A DNA stretch of 64,000 nt, taken from NCBI RefSeq assembly GCF_004745955.1, contig NZ_SRLD01000015.1, positions 44,923 through 108,922 on the forward strand, given 5' to 3'. The translations under genes were made by a program, and so were the position numbers. The notes under the pieces are model-generated. The model saw only the letters and a list, made by a program, of their open reading frames with translations. It was not told the DNA's origin and did not search any database. Shown here in pieces: positions 25,883-34,821 of the stretch (position 1 is the stretch's first letter; each line of letters starts with the position of its first letter). This stretch comes from Hymenobacter elongatus (lineage in GTDB: Bacteria > Bacteroidota > Bacteroidia > Cytophagales > Hymenobacteraceae).

Positions 25883-26956
25883 ATGACCAAACCCCGCATC
25901 GACTACAAAGCCATAGCGCTTCGCCGCCGCAACCGCTTCTCCTACACGGTGGGCGTGCTGGGCCTGATCTTCATCACGTTTTTCTATTATTTCTACCAGG
26001 TCTTTTTCACGGCCAACGTCGAGACCAAAGGCCAGTCGATGTACGTGCTGGTGCGCCGAGGCCAAACGGCCAAATCGGTGCTCGACTCTATTGACCGCTC
26101 CGGGGCCATCGTCGATAAGCTGTCTTTGCACTTCGTGGCCCGGCTGATGAAATATGACAAGCTGGTGAAGCCCGGCCGCTACGAGCTGAAAGACGGCTAT
26201 ACCAACCGGGAGCTTATCTCCGATCTGCGGGCGGGCCGCCAGTCGCCGCTGAAGCTGACGTTTCAGAATATCCGGTTGCGCGACGAATTGGCCCGCAAGC
26301 TCAGCACGGCCATCGATACGCGTCCCAACCAGTTCGATTCGCTGCTGAGCAGCCCCCGCTACACCCGCAGCCTGGGTTTCGACACGACCAGTATCCTGGG
26401 CATGTTTATTCCAAATACCTACGAGCTGTACTGGAACTCTTCGGCCGATAACCTCATGCAACGCATGAAAAAGGAGTATGAGAAGTTCTGGACGCCGGCC
26501 CGGGACGCCAAGCGCGAAAAGTTTGGCCTCACGCGTGCGCAGGTCAGCACCCTGGCCAGCATCGTGGAAGCCGAGCAGCAGCAGCACGCCGACGAGCGGC
26601 CCCGCGTGGCGGGCGTCTACCTCAACCGCCTCAAGCGGGGCATGAAGCTGCAAGCCGACCCCACAGTGGTGTACGCCAACGGCGACTTCGGCATTAAGCG
26701 CGTCTTGAACGTACATCTGCAAAAAGACTCGCCCTACAACACCTACAAATACGCTGGTCTGCCGCCCGGCCCCATCAACCTGCCCAGCATTGCCAGTATT
26801 GATGCCGTATTGAACCCGGAACAGCACAACTACCTGTATTTCTGCGCCAAAGAAGATTTCAGCGGCTACCACGCTTTTGCGGCCAATGAAGCTGGCCATC
26901 TGGTAAATGCCCGCCGCTATCAGGCGGCGCTGAGTCGGGCCGGGATTATGAAATAA
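25883..26956 (+). CDS. mltG: Endolytic murein transglycosylase MltG
   Basis: Cleaves nascent glycan strands in the periplasm and thereby ends peptidoglycan polymerisation. 357 residues. A cytoplasmic basic N-tail (RRRNRF) is followed by one membrane segment (GVLGLIFITFFYYFYQVFF, about 24-42), a LysM-like region (GQSMYVLVRRGQTAKSVLD) and the YceG catalytic domain. The catalytic glutamate is in LASIVEAEQQQHAD near residue 229, and the substrate loop is LQADPTVVYANGDFG...LPPGPINLPSIASIDAVL. It is the first of three closely spaced plus-strand genes, followed by a thioesterase and a YihY-type membrane protein. Confidence 0.95.
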   Translation: MTKPRIDYKAIALRRRNRFSYTVGVLGLIFITFFYYFYQVFFTANVETKGQSMYVLVRRGQTAKSVLDSIDRSGAIVDKLSLHFVARLMKYDKLVKPGRYELKDGYTNRELISDLRAGRQSPLKLTFQNIRLRDELARKLSTAIDTRPNQFDSLLSSPRYTRSLGFDTTSILGMFIPNTYELYWNSSADNLMQRMKKEYEKFWTPARDAKREKFGLTRAQVSTLASIVEAEQQQHADERPRVAGVYLNRLKRGMKLQADPTVVYANGDFGIKRVLNVHLQKDSPYNTYKYAGLPPGPINLPSIASIDAVLNPEQHNYLYFCAKEDFSGYHAFAANEAGHLVNARRYQAALSRAGIMK

Positions 26957-27006
26957 CAGAACTTCGGGCTGTGGCTTGCGCCGCGTTACTCTAATTTATT
27001 CAACCT

Positions 27007-27522
27007 ATGTACTCTTCCGACACCCAGATCCGTGTGCGCTACGCCGAAACCGACCAGATGGGCTACGTGTACCATGGCAACTACGCGGCGTATTTCGAAG
27101 TAGCCCGCACCGAGGCGTTTCGCCAGCTCGGCATCCGGTATAAAGACCTGGAAGCCGATGGCGTGGGCATGCCGGTAGGGGAGATACGGACCCGTTTCCG
27201 CCGACCCGCCCGCTACGACGACCTGCTCACGGTGCGCCTGCTGCTGAAGCAGCCTGCCGAAGGCTCGCGGGTGCTATTCGAGTACGAAATCTACAACGAG
27301 GCCAAAGAGCTGCTCACCGAAGGCCACACGCTGATGGTGTTTGTGAGTACGGCTACTGGTCGCCCGGTCCCGATTCCGGCCGAGATTCAGAACAAGCTGG
27401 CCCCGTATTTCAGCGACGACGAGCTGGCCGGGCCCATGACGCCCGCGGCGCAGAAGCTGCCCTCGGAAGCTCCGGCTGCTGCCGCTTTCATTCCCAACAA
27501 GCCCGCCCACCCAACCGAGTAG
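27007..27522 (+). CDS. YbgC/4-hydroxybenzoyl-CoA-type acyl-CoA thioesterase
   Basis: 171 residues. A hot-dog-fold thioesterase hydrolysing acyl-CoA. The diagnostic N-terminus is VRYAETDQMGYVYHGNYAAYFEVAR in two halves: the catalytic aspartate is in AETDQMG, and HGNY follows. Then come GEIRTRFRRPARYDDLLTV and YEIYNEAKELLTEGHTLMVF. The 30-residue Pro/Ala-rich tail after the fold is probably disordered. It starts 50 bp after mltG and its stop is 2 bp before the next gene, so it is part of one operon. The physiological substrate is unknown. Confidence 0.88.
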   Translation: MYSSDTQIRVRYAETDQMGYVYHGNYAAYFEVARTEAFRQLGIRYKDLEADGVGMPVGEIRTRFRRPARYDDLLTVRLLLKQPAEGSRVLFEYEIYNEAKELLTEGHTLMVFVSTATGRPVPIPAEIQNKLAPYFSDDELAGPMTPAAQKLPSEAPAAAAFIPNKPAHPTE

Positions 27523-27524
27523 CT

Positions 27525-28472
27525 ATGGCAATGCGCATGCCCGTCCGCCGCTACCACCTGCCCGACGTGCGTCGCCGCCGTTCCTACCGCAAGTTCATCG
27601 TGTGGCTCAAGCAGCTGCATATTGCCCACGGCCGCGCTTCGGTCTACGATGTCGTCGACCGGATGATTCAGGAGCTGAAGCTGGACAGCATCACCAAGCG
27701 GGCCAGCTACATGGCCTTCAACTTCACGGTGGCCCTGTTCCCGACCATCATCTTCCTGTTCACCCTGATTCCCTACATTCCGGTTCCGAACCTGAATATT
27801 GACATCCTACAGTTTCTGAGCGACCTGATACCGCGCGAAATGTATGTGGCCGTGTCGGGCACGATTGAGGACATCGTGAACATTCCGCACGGGGGACTGC
27901 TGTCGTTCGGTTTTCTGGCGGCGCTGGTGCTCAGTTCCAACGGGCTAATGGCGCTGCTGGATGCCTTCGAGAAGAAATATCCCTCGTTTAAGCGCCGCAC
28001 CTACCTGCGCAAGCGCGTGATTGCCACCTTGCTGACGGTGGTATTATCGTCGGTGCTGCTACTGGCCATAGCCGGCATTTTCTTTGGCACCTATATTATC
28101 GATGCGCTGGTGTTTCACGAAATCGTACCCGAGCAGTTTACCAGTCAACTGATTTCTATTCTGAAATATGGATCGGTGGTCGGGCTGTTTTTGCTCACCA
28201 CCTGCCTGGTATACTATTACGTGCCGCCCGTGCACGATAAGTGGCCTTTTTTGTCGGCTGGAGCCGTGGTGGCCACGCTGCTCATTTTCCTGGTTTCGTT
28301 TCTGTTTATTCTCTACGTCAAGATTTTCGACAGCTACAATCACTTCTATGGCTCCATCGGCACGCTGGTCGGTTTCATGGTGTGGCTCGACTTTGTGTGC
28401 ATGACCCTGATTCTGGGCTTCGAAGTCAACGTGAGTATTGATGCCGTAACGGGCCGTCTTAAAACCCGGTAA
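27525..28472 (+). CDS. YihY/UPF0761-type integral membrane protein (BrkB family)
   Basis: 315 residues with about six membrane helices. After a basic cytoplasmic N-terminus and an amphipathic stretch comes KRASYMAFNFTVALFPTIIF, the signature entry of YihY proteins. It is followed by LLSFGFLAALVLSSNGLMAL, a strongly hydrophobic VIATLLTVVLSSVLLLAIAG, and the final GSIGTLVGFMVWLDFVCMTL. The family was once annotated as ribonuclease BN, which is now known to be wrong; transport or envelope roles are suspected. It is co-transcribed with the thioesterase. Confidence 0.88.
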   Translation: MAMRMPVRRYHLPDVRRRRSYRKFIVWLKQLHIAHGRASVYDVVDRMIQELKLDSITKRASYMAFNFTVALFPTIIFLFTLIPYIPVPNLNIDILQFLSDLIPREMYVAVSGTIEDIVNIPHGGLLSFGFLAALVLSSNGLMALLDAFEKKYPSFKRRTYLRKRVIATLLTVVLSSVLLLAIAGIFFGTYIIDALVFHEIVPEQFTSQLISILKYGSVVGLFLLTTCLVYYYVPPVHDKWPFLSAGAVVATLLIFLVSFLFILYVKIFDSYNHFYGSIGTLVGFMVWLDFVCMTLILGFEVNVSIDAVTGRLKTR

Positions 28473-28572
28473 GGCTTTCAGCAAGAACCAGTAAGGATAC
28501 TACGGGCGCAGTAAAACCGTCGGTTGGTAGGGACTGAGCCGGAAGAAACGGCGAAAAAAACACGCTCAGGTA

Positions 28573-28602
28573 TTGTTCACTAACAAATGCCTGTTAGTTT
28601 TG
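28573..28602 (+). promoter_or_regulatory. Promoter of the tRNA-Ser pair
   Basis: TTG (28573-28575), a 19-nt spacer and TAGTTTTG (28595-28602) match the Bacteroidota primary-sigma consensus TTG/TAnnTTTG exactly. The box is 31 nt before the first tRNA. Confidence 0.75.
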
Positions 28603-28632
28603 CCGTCCCGAAACCATTCACCGAATACCTAT

Positions 28633-28719
28633 AGAGAGGTGGCAGAGTGGTCGAATGCGACGGATTCGAAATCCGTTATACCTGCAAGGGTATCGGGGGT
28701 TCGAATCCCCCCCTCTCTA
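28633..28719 (+). tRNA. tRNA-Ser (anticodon CGA)
   Basis: The acceptor stem AGAGAGG (28633-28639) pairs with CCTCTCT (28712-28718), and A is the discriminator. The anticodon stem ACGGA/TCCGT encloses loop TTCGAAA with CGA at the anticodon. A long variable arm (ATACCTGCAAGGGTAT), typical of serine tRNAs, precedes the T arm GGGGGTTCGAATCCCCC. The 3' CCA is not encoded. It reads UCG codons. Confidence 0.95.
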
Positions 28720-28784
28720 CTGTTTCTGGTTGCTTCAGGCGTGGGGCAACTCTTTTTACCCTACTACGCGTAGTACCCACAGCT

Positions 28785-28869
28785 AGAGAGCTGGCAGAGT
28801 GGTCGATTGCGGCGGTCTTGAAAACCGTTGAGGGTTAAACCTCCGGGGGTTCGAATCCCTCGCTCTCTA
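28785..28869 (+). tRNA. tRNA-Ser (anticodon TGA)
   Basis: The acceptor stem AGAGAGC (28785-28791) pairs with GCTCTCT (28862-28868), and A is the discriminator. The anticodon loop CTTGAAA carries TGA, a long variable arm follows, and the T arm contains GGTTCGAATCC. CCA is not encoded. It shares promoter and terminator with the tRNA-Ser 65 bp upstream. Confidence 0.95.
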
Positions 28870-28873
28870 CATT

Positions 28874-28917
28874 GCAAAAGGCCCGTTTCCAACCTGGAAA
28901 CGGGCCTTTTGCGTTTT
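28874..28917 (+). terminator. Terminator of the tRNA-Ser operon
   Basis: The 17-nt arm GCAAAAGGCCCGTTTCC (28874-28890) pairs perfectly with 28896-28912 around AACCT, and the plus strand continues GTTTTT. Confidence 0.9.
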
Positions 28918-29209
28918 TATGTAATTTCTACAGTCGTAAAAAGGCTGTGTCGCTGTAATTTTGATGTTGTATTATTGAAATAATTAATATAAAAATATAT
29001 ATTAGAGCGTGGTACACCACTGGTAATCTTGTGTCAGAGTCTTGACGCCGCAGCGGCTAAGCAGAAGGGTAGCTCCCCGTTCCGGGGCAAGTTGTCAGCA
29101 CATATTACCCAGATGTGGGTATTGTGCGCTGCTAGCAGGTGTTCTACTTTCAAGTAGTGGCCACCAGGAGCCGCGCCTATTCTATTCTTTCACTCTTTTT
29201 TTCTCTCCC
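28918..29209. other. AT-rich intergenic region before the delta-60 repeat gene
   Basis: 292 bp. Bases 28960-29015 are unusually AT-rich (runs such as AATTAATATAAAAATATATA) and probably hold the promoter of the downstream gene. The remainder can be read as an in-frame N-terminal extension of that gene but lacks a signal peptide. Confidence 0.4.
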
Positions 29210-31780
29210 ATGAAAATAACAGCTACAGTGTGGTGGCAGGTTGCAGTAGTGGCCTGCCTGGCGTGTGGATCATTTTCGGTGACCCAGGCCCAGACGCTGG
29301 ATCCCACGTTTCAGCCTACCGTGCTGAAAAACCCCATTACTACTGCCGATTTTCTTACCCGCGCTCTGGTGGTGCAGCCCGATGGCAAGGTTGTGGTGTC
29401 GGGTGCCTACGATTATCTCGATGGCGTAATAACCAGCACGGTACGTCGCTTAAATGCTGATGGCAGCCCTGATGCAGCCTTCCTAGCCAAAACCGGCCTG
29501 GGGCCCGATGTTAACTTTGCACAAGCCCTAGCCTTGCAGTCCGACGGCAAAATCTTGGCTGGTGGTGCCTTCGCCCACTACAATGGGGTGGTGACGGGCA
29601 GCTTGGCGCGGCTCAATGCCGACGGCAGTGTGGATAAGGGCTTCAACGCAGGTGGAACGGGCTTTTTTGGCGGAGCCGGGGGGAGCGTAATTCGTAGCCT
29701 GACCGTGCAGCCCGACGGTAAAATTCTGGTGGGCGGCGGCCTGACCGACTACAATGGTACTGCCGTCGGCAGCGTACTGCGCCTGAACCCCGATGGTACG
29801 CTAGACCCCAGCTTCGCCTTGGGTGCGGGCGGAATCACGAACGGCGCTAGTCTGGGGCGGGTGGATGCGCTACAGGTGCAAGCCGACGGCAAAATCGTTG
29901 TGGGCGGGCTCTTTTCTTCCGTCGCTGGTACCATCGTCGGCAATGTAGTGCGGCTCAATGCTAATGGCAGCCTAGACAATACCTTCGCTGTCGGATCGGG
30001 TTTCAACAACCAAGTACGGGCCCTTGCGCAGCAGCCCGATGGCAAGCTGCTCGTGGGCGGGCTCTTTACGCAACTCAATGGCCAGGCCAGCCCGAGCCTG
30101 ATACGCCTGAATCTGAACGGTACGGTAGACAACACTTTCCTAGGCGCTACCTTATCTACGGGTGGTGGCGTATACCGGGTGCGCCTGCGAGCCGATGGTA
30201 GTCTGCTGGTGGCCGGGCAGTTTACGAGCTACAACGGCGTGGCCCGGGGTAGCATCGCCCGCCTGAGCGCCAACGGTACCCTGGATACGGGTTTTGCCCC
30301 GGGAGCCGGCGCCACGGTGGGCAGCACGGCCAATCTGGTGTATGACGTAGCCGACATTGCCGGCGGCCAGCTGCTGGCGGGCGGCCCTTTTCTGAGCTTC
30401 GATAACACGGTCCGTACCGGCTTGGTACGGCTTACCAGTATCGGCACTCTGGATGGCACCTACAACCCGGTGTATGAAAAGCGCGGTACCGTCGAGCGGG
30501 TGACGCCGCTGGCCGACGGCCGCCTTGTGGTGCAGGGCAACTTTACGAGCTTCAACGGTACGACCGTCACCAATGGCCGGCCGCATCTGCTGAACGCGGA
30601 CGGTAGCTACAATTCCACTATCAATACCGCTGTTTTGGGTAGCCAGTTTGTGCAGCCCGATGGCCGTATCTACGTAGTAGGTAGCACCGGCACCAACACT
30701 GGCACCATCCGCCGCCTGCTCCCGGGGGGAAGTCTGGATGCCTCTTTCAGCGTGGTAAACCTGACTAGTGCTTTCGGAAATATAATAACCACCAATGTCA
30801 GGGAGCTAGCCAACGGACAAGTGCTTATCTATGGCTTCTTCGATACCGTAAATGGCCAGGCCCGGGCCAGACTAGCCCGATTAACCGCCTCCGGAGCTCT
30901 GGATGCCAGCTTCGTGCTCACGACTACGCCCTGGGAAACAAACCCTCCCAGCAATGTATTCCCTGTCGTTGACGGAGTACAGGAAAACGGCCAAATCCTT
31001 GTGCGCTGGTTCGATACCAACCGCGCCTATCTCACGCGCCTCAATACGGACGGCAGCACCGACAATTCCTTCTCGCTGGGTAGTGCGGGCGGCCCCACCA
31101 GCTTTTTCACGGCGTACGTGCTACGTGGCGGCAAGCTCCTGGTGTCGGGCAACTTTACCAGCTTCAACGGGCAGGCGGCTCCCAACGGCCTGGCGCGGCT
31201 GAATGCCAATGGTAGCCCGGATGCCACGTTTACCGCCGCCAAAGAAGCTGCTAACTCCGGGGTCGTACTCCAGCCCGACAGCCGCATTCTGCTTCTGAAG
31301 CGGGTGTTGGCTAACAATACGACGGAGCTTTCCCGCCTGAATGCCGATGGTAGCCTGGATGCCACGTTCCAGACGGTACAGGTGCCGGGTGGCTATTTCT
31401 CCGGTACCGGAGTCAACGGCATTGTTTTGCAGCCCCAGGATGGCAAGATTCTGCTGTTCGGGCCCTTCACCCGGGTCAATGGGCAGCAGCGGGTGGGGCT
31501 GGCGCGGCTCACCAATTCGTTGCTGACCTCCAACCGGAGCATGGCCGCAGTGCCGGTGCTGCAGGTGTTTCCGAACCCCGCGCACTCCGCCGCTACGCTT
31601 CAAACGGACTCCGGCCCTACGGCACGGGAGGCGCAGCTACTCGACCAGCTGGGCCGCCCGGTGCGCACTTTCCAGGTTCCGGCCCGCGCTACTTCGGCTA
31701 CCCTGAACGTGCAGGGCTTGCCTGCTGGCCTCTACCTGCTGCGCTGCCAGGGTGCCACCCACAAGCTGATAGTTGAATAA
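29210..31780 (+). CDS. Secreted delta-60 repeat protein with T9SS sorting domain
   Basis: 856 residues from the ATG at 29210, chosen because a Sec signal follows immediately (MKITATVWWQVAVVACLACG...VTQAQ). The body consists of roughly 14 repeats of about 50 residues with core QPDGKILVGG...YNG...RLNADGSLD, the delta-60 type (predicted beta-propeller). The repeats are most regular in the first half. The middle ones (around residues 440-560) have drifted. The C-terminus is a Por sorting domain (LQVFPNPAHSAATL...LPAGLYLLRCQGATHKLIVE), so the protein is probably exported and surface-attached via T9SS. The ligand is unknown. It is a single-gene transcript. Confidence 0.9.
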   Translation: MKITATVWWQVAVVACLACGSFSVTQAQTLDPTFQPTVLKNPITTADFLTRALVVQPDGKVVVSGAYDYLDGVITSTVRRLNADGSPDAAFLAKTGLGPDVNFAQALALQSDGKILAGGAFAHYNGVVTGSLARLNADGSVDKGFNAGGTGFFGGAGGSVIRSLTVQPDGKILVGGGLTDYNGTAVGSVLRLNPDGTLDPSFALGAGGITNGASLGRVDALQVQADGKIVVGGLFSSVAGTIVGNVVRLNANGSLDNTFAVGSGFNNQVRALAQQPDGKLLVGGLFTQLNGQASPSLIRLNLNGTVDNTFLGATLSTGGGVYRVRLRADGSLLVAGQFTSYNGVARGSIARLSANGTLDTGFAPGAGATVGSTANLVYDVADIAGGQLLAGGPFLSFDNTVRTGLVRLTSIGTLDGTYNPVYEKRGTVERVTPLADGRLVVQGNFTSFNGTTVTNGRPHLLNADGSYNSTINTAVLGSQFVQPDGRIYVVGSTGTNTGTIRRLLPGGSLDASFSVVNLTSAFGNIITTNVRELANGQVLIYGFFDTVNGQARARLARLTASGALDASFVLTTTPWETNPPSNVFPVVDGVQENGQILVRWFDTNRAYLTRLNTDGSTDNSFSLGSAGGPTSFFTAYVLRGGKLLVSGNFTSFNGQAAPNGLARLNANGSPDATFTAAKEAANSGVVLQPDSRILLLKRVLANNTTELSRLNADGSLDATFQTVQVPGGYFSGTGVNGIVLQPQDGKILLFGPFTRVNGQQRVGLARLTNSLLTSNRSMAAVPVLQVFPNPAHSAATLQTDSGPTAREAQLLDQLGRPVRTFQVPARATSATLNVQGLPAGLYLLRCQGATHKLIVE

Positions 31781-31833
31781 CAAGCTCTTGAGTAAGCATG
31801 GTGCCAGCTGGCAGATGCTAAGCCGGCTTCTTT

Positions 31834-32607
31834 TTAGCGGCTCTTAAACTGGCTAATGGCCTGGCGGGTAAAATCGGACAGCACCAGCCGGCCACTGATG
31901 GCGGCGCGTTGCGGGAGCAGCGTATCCCAGTGCTCGGTACCCTGCCAGCACACCTGCTTCAGCTCGGTCAGGGCCTCAGGGTTGTACTGAGCCAGCTTTT
32001 CGGCAAAGGTCTGCACGGCCTGGTCCAGCTCGGTGGTGGTAGCAAATATTTCGGCGTAGAGGCCCCGGTCTTTGGCCCATTCCGCCGAGCGGAACTCCGC
32101 CGCATCCAGCGCCAGCTGGGTGTAGGCCGCGTTACCGATTTTGCGCTCCACGGCCGGACCCACCACAAATGGCCCGATGCCGACGACCAGCTCGCTGAGC
32201 TTCACGGCGGCCTGGGTGGTGGCAAAGCAATAGTCGGTGGAGGCGGCCACGCCCACGCCGCCGCCGATGGCTTTGCCCTGCACCCGGCCGATGATGATTT
32301 TGGAGCAGGTGCGGCAGGCGTTAATCACTTTGGCGAAGCCGGAGAAAAACGCCAGGCCCTGGGCTTCGTCCTCAATGGCTATCAGCTCGTCGAAGCTGGC
32401 GCCGGCGCAGAAGGTCTTTTCGCCCTCACTACGCAGGATAATCACCTTCACGGCTGCATCCTGGCCGGCGGCGCTGATGGTGTTGGCCAGCTGGGTGAGC
32501 AAGGCACCGGGTAGGGAATTGTGGCTGGGGTGGAAAAAGCTGATGGTGCTAATGCCGTGGATATCGGTTGTGCGCTCGACTTTGCCAGCGGAGAGGGTAT
32601 CGTTCAT
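31834..32607 (-). CDS. Enoyl-CoA hydratase/isomerase of the phenylacetate cluster (PaaG/PaaF-like)
   Basis: 257 residues, crotonase fold. Oxyanion-hole elements are KTFCAGASFDEL and GRVQGKAIGGGVGVAAS. One acid residue is present (KLSELVVGIGP, equivalent to Glu164 of rat crotonase). The usual Glu144 after the GGG is replaced in GGGVGVAA, which points to an isomerase or a one-glutamate hydratase. Given its place as the last gene of the paa cluster, it may isomerise ring-epoxide-CoA to oxepin-CoA (PaaG role), hydrate the dehydroadipyl-CoA intermediate (PaaF role), or both. It is separated from paaZ by a palindromic element. Confidence 0.8.
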   Translation of the reverse strand: MNDTLSAGKVERTTDIHGISTISFFHPSHNSLPGALLTQLANTISAAGQDAAVKVIILRSEGEKTFCAGASFDELIAIEDEAQGLAFFSGFAKVINACRTCSKIIIGRVQGKAIGGGVGVAASTDYCFATTQAAVKLSELVVGIGPFVVGPAVERKIGNAAYTQLALDAAEFRSAEWAKDRGLYAEIFATTTELDQAVQTFAEKLAQYNPEALTELKQVCWQGTEHWDTLLPQRAAISGRLVLSDFTRQAISQFKSR

Positions 32608-32626
32608 GGGGATTTTTATGAATCGG

Positions 32627-32713
32627 CTGTCATCCTGAGCTTGCGAAGAACCTTATGGAATACGAACGACTTACTCAAACGTGATAAGGTCCTTCGCAAG
32701 CTCAGGATGACAG
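32627..32713. repeat. Palindromic intergenic element, family 3 (GTCATCCTGAGC / GAAGAACCTTAT)
   Basis: The left arm CTGTCATCCTGAGCTTGCGA continues into GAAGAACCTTAT (32627-32658). It is matched by ATAAGGTCCTTCGCAAGCTC and AGGATGACAG (32684-32713), with one or two mismatches and a 25-nt loop. It separates the hydratase gene from paaZ. Confidence 0.85.
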
Positions 32714-32723
32714 GTGGTAGCTT

Positions 32724-34778
32724 CTATTCCTGGTCCTTCTTCTTCACCATCGTCAAAATCGTGGCCACGGCTACGGTTTCGCCCGTTTCGTCGCTCACAT
32801 TCACCAGCCAGCGCACAATGCCTTTGGCCACATCCTCGGCGTCGCGCTTTTCCTGGCCGGTTTTCTCCTTCACCGTCAGCTGTACGCCGATGGTCATGCC
32901 GGGATACACGGGTTTAGTGAAGCGGCACTCGTCGAGGCCATAATTCAGCAGCACCGGGCCTTTGCGCGGGTCTACGAACATGCCGGCGGCCTTGCTCAGA
33001 ATATAGTAGCCGTGGGCCACGCGGCCCGTAAAGAGCGTGCCTTCCAGGGAAGTCGCATCGACGTGGGCGTAGAAATTATCCCCCGACACCTGAGCAAAGC
33101 TAGTAATGTCGGCTTCCGTGACGGTGTGGCGGTGCGTGGTGTAGGTCTGCCCGATTTCCAACTCCTCGAAGTAGTGCTGAAACGGGTGCTTGTCGCGCTC
33201 AATCTGTTTGGCTTTGGGCTGATATACTTCCGTAATGGCCGTAATCATGCTGGGCGAGCCCTGAATGGCGACGCGCTGCATGAAGTGCTCTACGCCGCGC
33301 ATACCGCCCATTTCCTGGCCGCCGCCGGCCCGGCCGGGGCCGCCGTGAATGAGCAGCGGCAGCGGTGAGCCGTGGCCGGTGCTTTCCTTGGCCACTTCCC
33401 CGTTGATGACCAGAATCCGGCCGTGGTGGGTGGCCGCGCCCAGCACAAAATCCTGGGCCGTGCGCGGGTCGTTGGTGGCCACCGAGCACACGAGCGAGCC
33501 TTTGCCCAGATTGGCCAGCGCAATGGCCTCGTCCAAGTCGTTGTAAGGCATCAGCGTGGCTACCGGCCCGAACGCCTCGATATCGTGGGTATCGGTAAAC
33601 CTGAACGGCTCGGAATTCAGCAGCACGATGGGCGACATGAACGCGCCGGTTTCGCAGTTGGCCCCGATGACGGGCACGTTGTCCAGGTCGCCGTACACGA
33701 TGGGCGTGTTCTTGGCCAGCTGGCGCACCTGCTCCCGCACTTTGCGCACCTGGTCCATGCCGGCCAAAGCGCCCATGCGCACGCCCTCGGCCTGCGGGTG
33801 GCCGATGGTGGTTTGGGCCAATGCTTTGCCCAGAGCAATCTGCACGTCTTCGAGCAGGTTTTCGGGCACAATTACGCGGCGGATGGCGGTGCATTTTTGC
33901 CCGGCTTTGGCCGTCATTTCCTTGCGGATTTCCTTGATGAACAGGTCGAATTCGGCCGTGCCGGGCACGCCGTCGGGGCCGAGCACGGCCGAGTTCAGCG
34001 AGTCGGCTTCCATGTTGAAAGGCACGGCTTCGGCGAGAATGCGCGGGTGGCCTTTCAGCTTGCGGCCCGTTTCGGCCGAGCCGGTAAAGGTGACGACATC
34101 CTGGTACGTAACGTGGTCGAGGATGCCGTGGCCGGTGCCGCACACGAGCTGCAACGCGCCTTCGGGCAATATTTTGGAGGCAATAATCTCGCGCACCACG
34201 GCTTCGGTGAGGTAGGCCGAGGGCACGGCGGGCTTCACAATAGCGGGCATGCCGGCCAGCAGGTTCACCGCAATCTTCTCCAGCATTCCCCAGATCGGGA
34301 AGTTGTAGGCATTGATGTGAATGGCTACGCCTTCCTTGGGCACCATGATGTGGTGGCCGATAAAGTTGCCGGCTTTCGACAGCGCAATCGGGTCCGACTC
34401 CACGTAAAACGGCTTGTCGGGAAATTTACGGCGCAAGGAGGCGTTGGCAAACAGGTTGCCGATGCCGCCCTCAATGTCAATCCAGCTGTCGGCGCGGGTG
34501 GCGCCGCTGCGGTAGCTGAGCGTGTAGAAATCCTCCTTTTTGCTGTCGAGGTGCAGGGCCAGGGCCTTGATCATGCGGCCCCGCTCGTGGAAGGTCATCT
34601 TGCGCAGCGCCTTATTGCCTTTCTGGCGGGCGTAGTCGAGCATGGCCGCGTAGTCGAGGCCTTCGCTGCTGGTGGTGGCAATCAGCTCGCCGGTGCTGGC
34701 ATCAAGCAGCTCCTGGTGCTGGCCCGAGCCGGGCATCCAGCGGCCGAGGGCGTAGTTTTCGAGGGTGGGCGTTTTCAT
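32724..34778 (-). CDS. paaZ: Phenylacetate degradation bifunctional protein PaaZ (oxepin-CoA hydrolase / semialdehyde dehydrogenase)
   Basis: 684 residues, the normal length. The C-terminal MaoC-like hydratase domain (about 540-684; FAQVSGDNFYAHVDAT, GRVAHGYYILSKAAG) hydrolytically opens the oxepin-CoA ring. The N-terminal aldehyde dehydrogenase domain oxidises the resulting semialdehyde with NADP. The dehydrogenase catalytic pair is visible as Glu near 256 (VPFNMEADSLNSA) and Cys near 295 (KAGQKCTAIRR), matching E. coli PaaZ numbering. The ATG at 34778 gives MKTPTLENYALGRW. Long repeats flank it on both sides (32627-32713 and 34822-35033). Confidence 0.96.
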   Translation of the reverse strand: MKTPTLENYALGRWMPGSGQHQELLDASTGELIATTSSEGLDYAAMLDYARQKGNKALRKMTFHERGRMIKALALHLDSKKEDFYTLSYRSGATRADSWIDIEGGIGNLFANASLRRKFPDKPFYVESDPIALSKAGNFIGHHIMVPKEGVAIHINAYNFPIWGMLEKIAVNLLAGMPAIVKPAVPSAYLTEAVVREIIASKILPEGALQLVCGTGHGILDHVTYQDVVTFTGSAETGRKLKGHPRILAEAVPFNMEADSLNSAVLGPDGVPGTAEFDLFIKEIRKEMTAKAGQKCTAIRRVIVPENLLEDVQIALGKALAQTTIGHPQAEGVRMGALAGMDQVRKVREQVRQLAKNTPIVYGDLDNVPVIGANCETGAFMSPIVLLNSEPFRFTDTHDIEAFGPVATLMPYNDLDEAIALANLGKGSLVCSVATNDPRTAQDFVLGAATHHGRILVINGEVAKESTGHGSPLPLLIHGGPGRAGGGQEMGGMRGVEHFMQRVAIQGSPSMITAITEVYQPKAKQIERDKHPFQHYFEELEIGQTYTTHRHTVTEADITSFAQVSGDNFYAHVDATSLEGTLFTGRVAHGYYILSKAAGMFVDPRKGPVLLNYGLDECRFTKPVYPGMTIGVQLTVKEKTGQEKRDAEDVAKGIVRWLVNVSDETGETVAVATILTMVKKKDQE

Positions 34779-34821
34779 ATCGGGAAAGGGTAGGAGAGGA
34801 GTAGATGTTGAATTTCAGGCG

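Noticed and set aside
33372..34793. A 473-codon plus-strand open frame opposite paaZ
   Set aside because: Antisense shadow of paaZ. No recognisable protein features, while paaZ carries both catalytic motifs.
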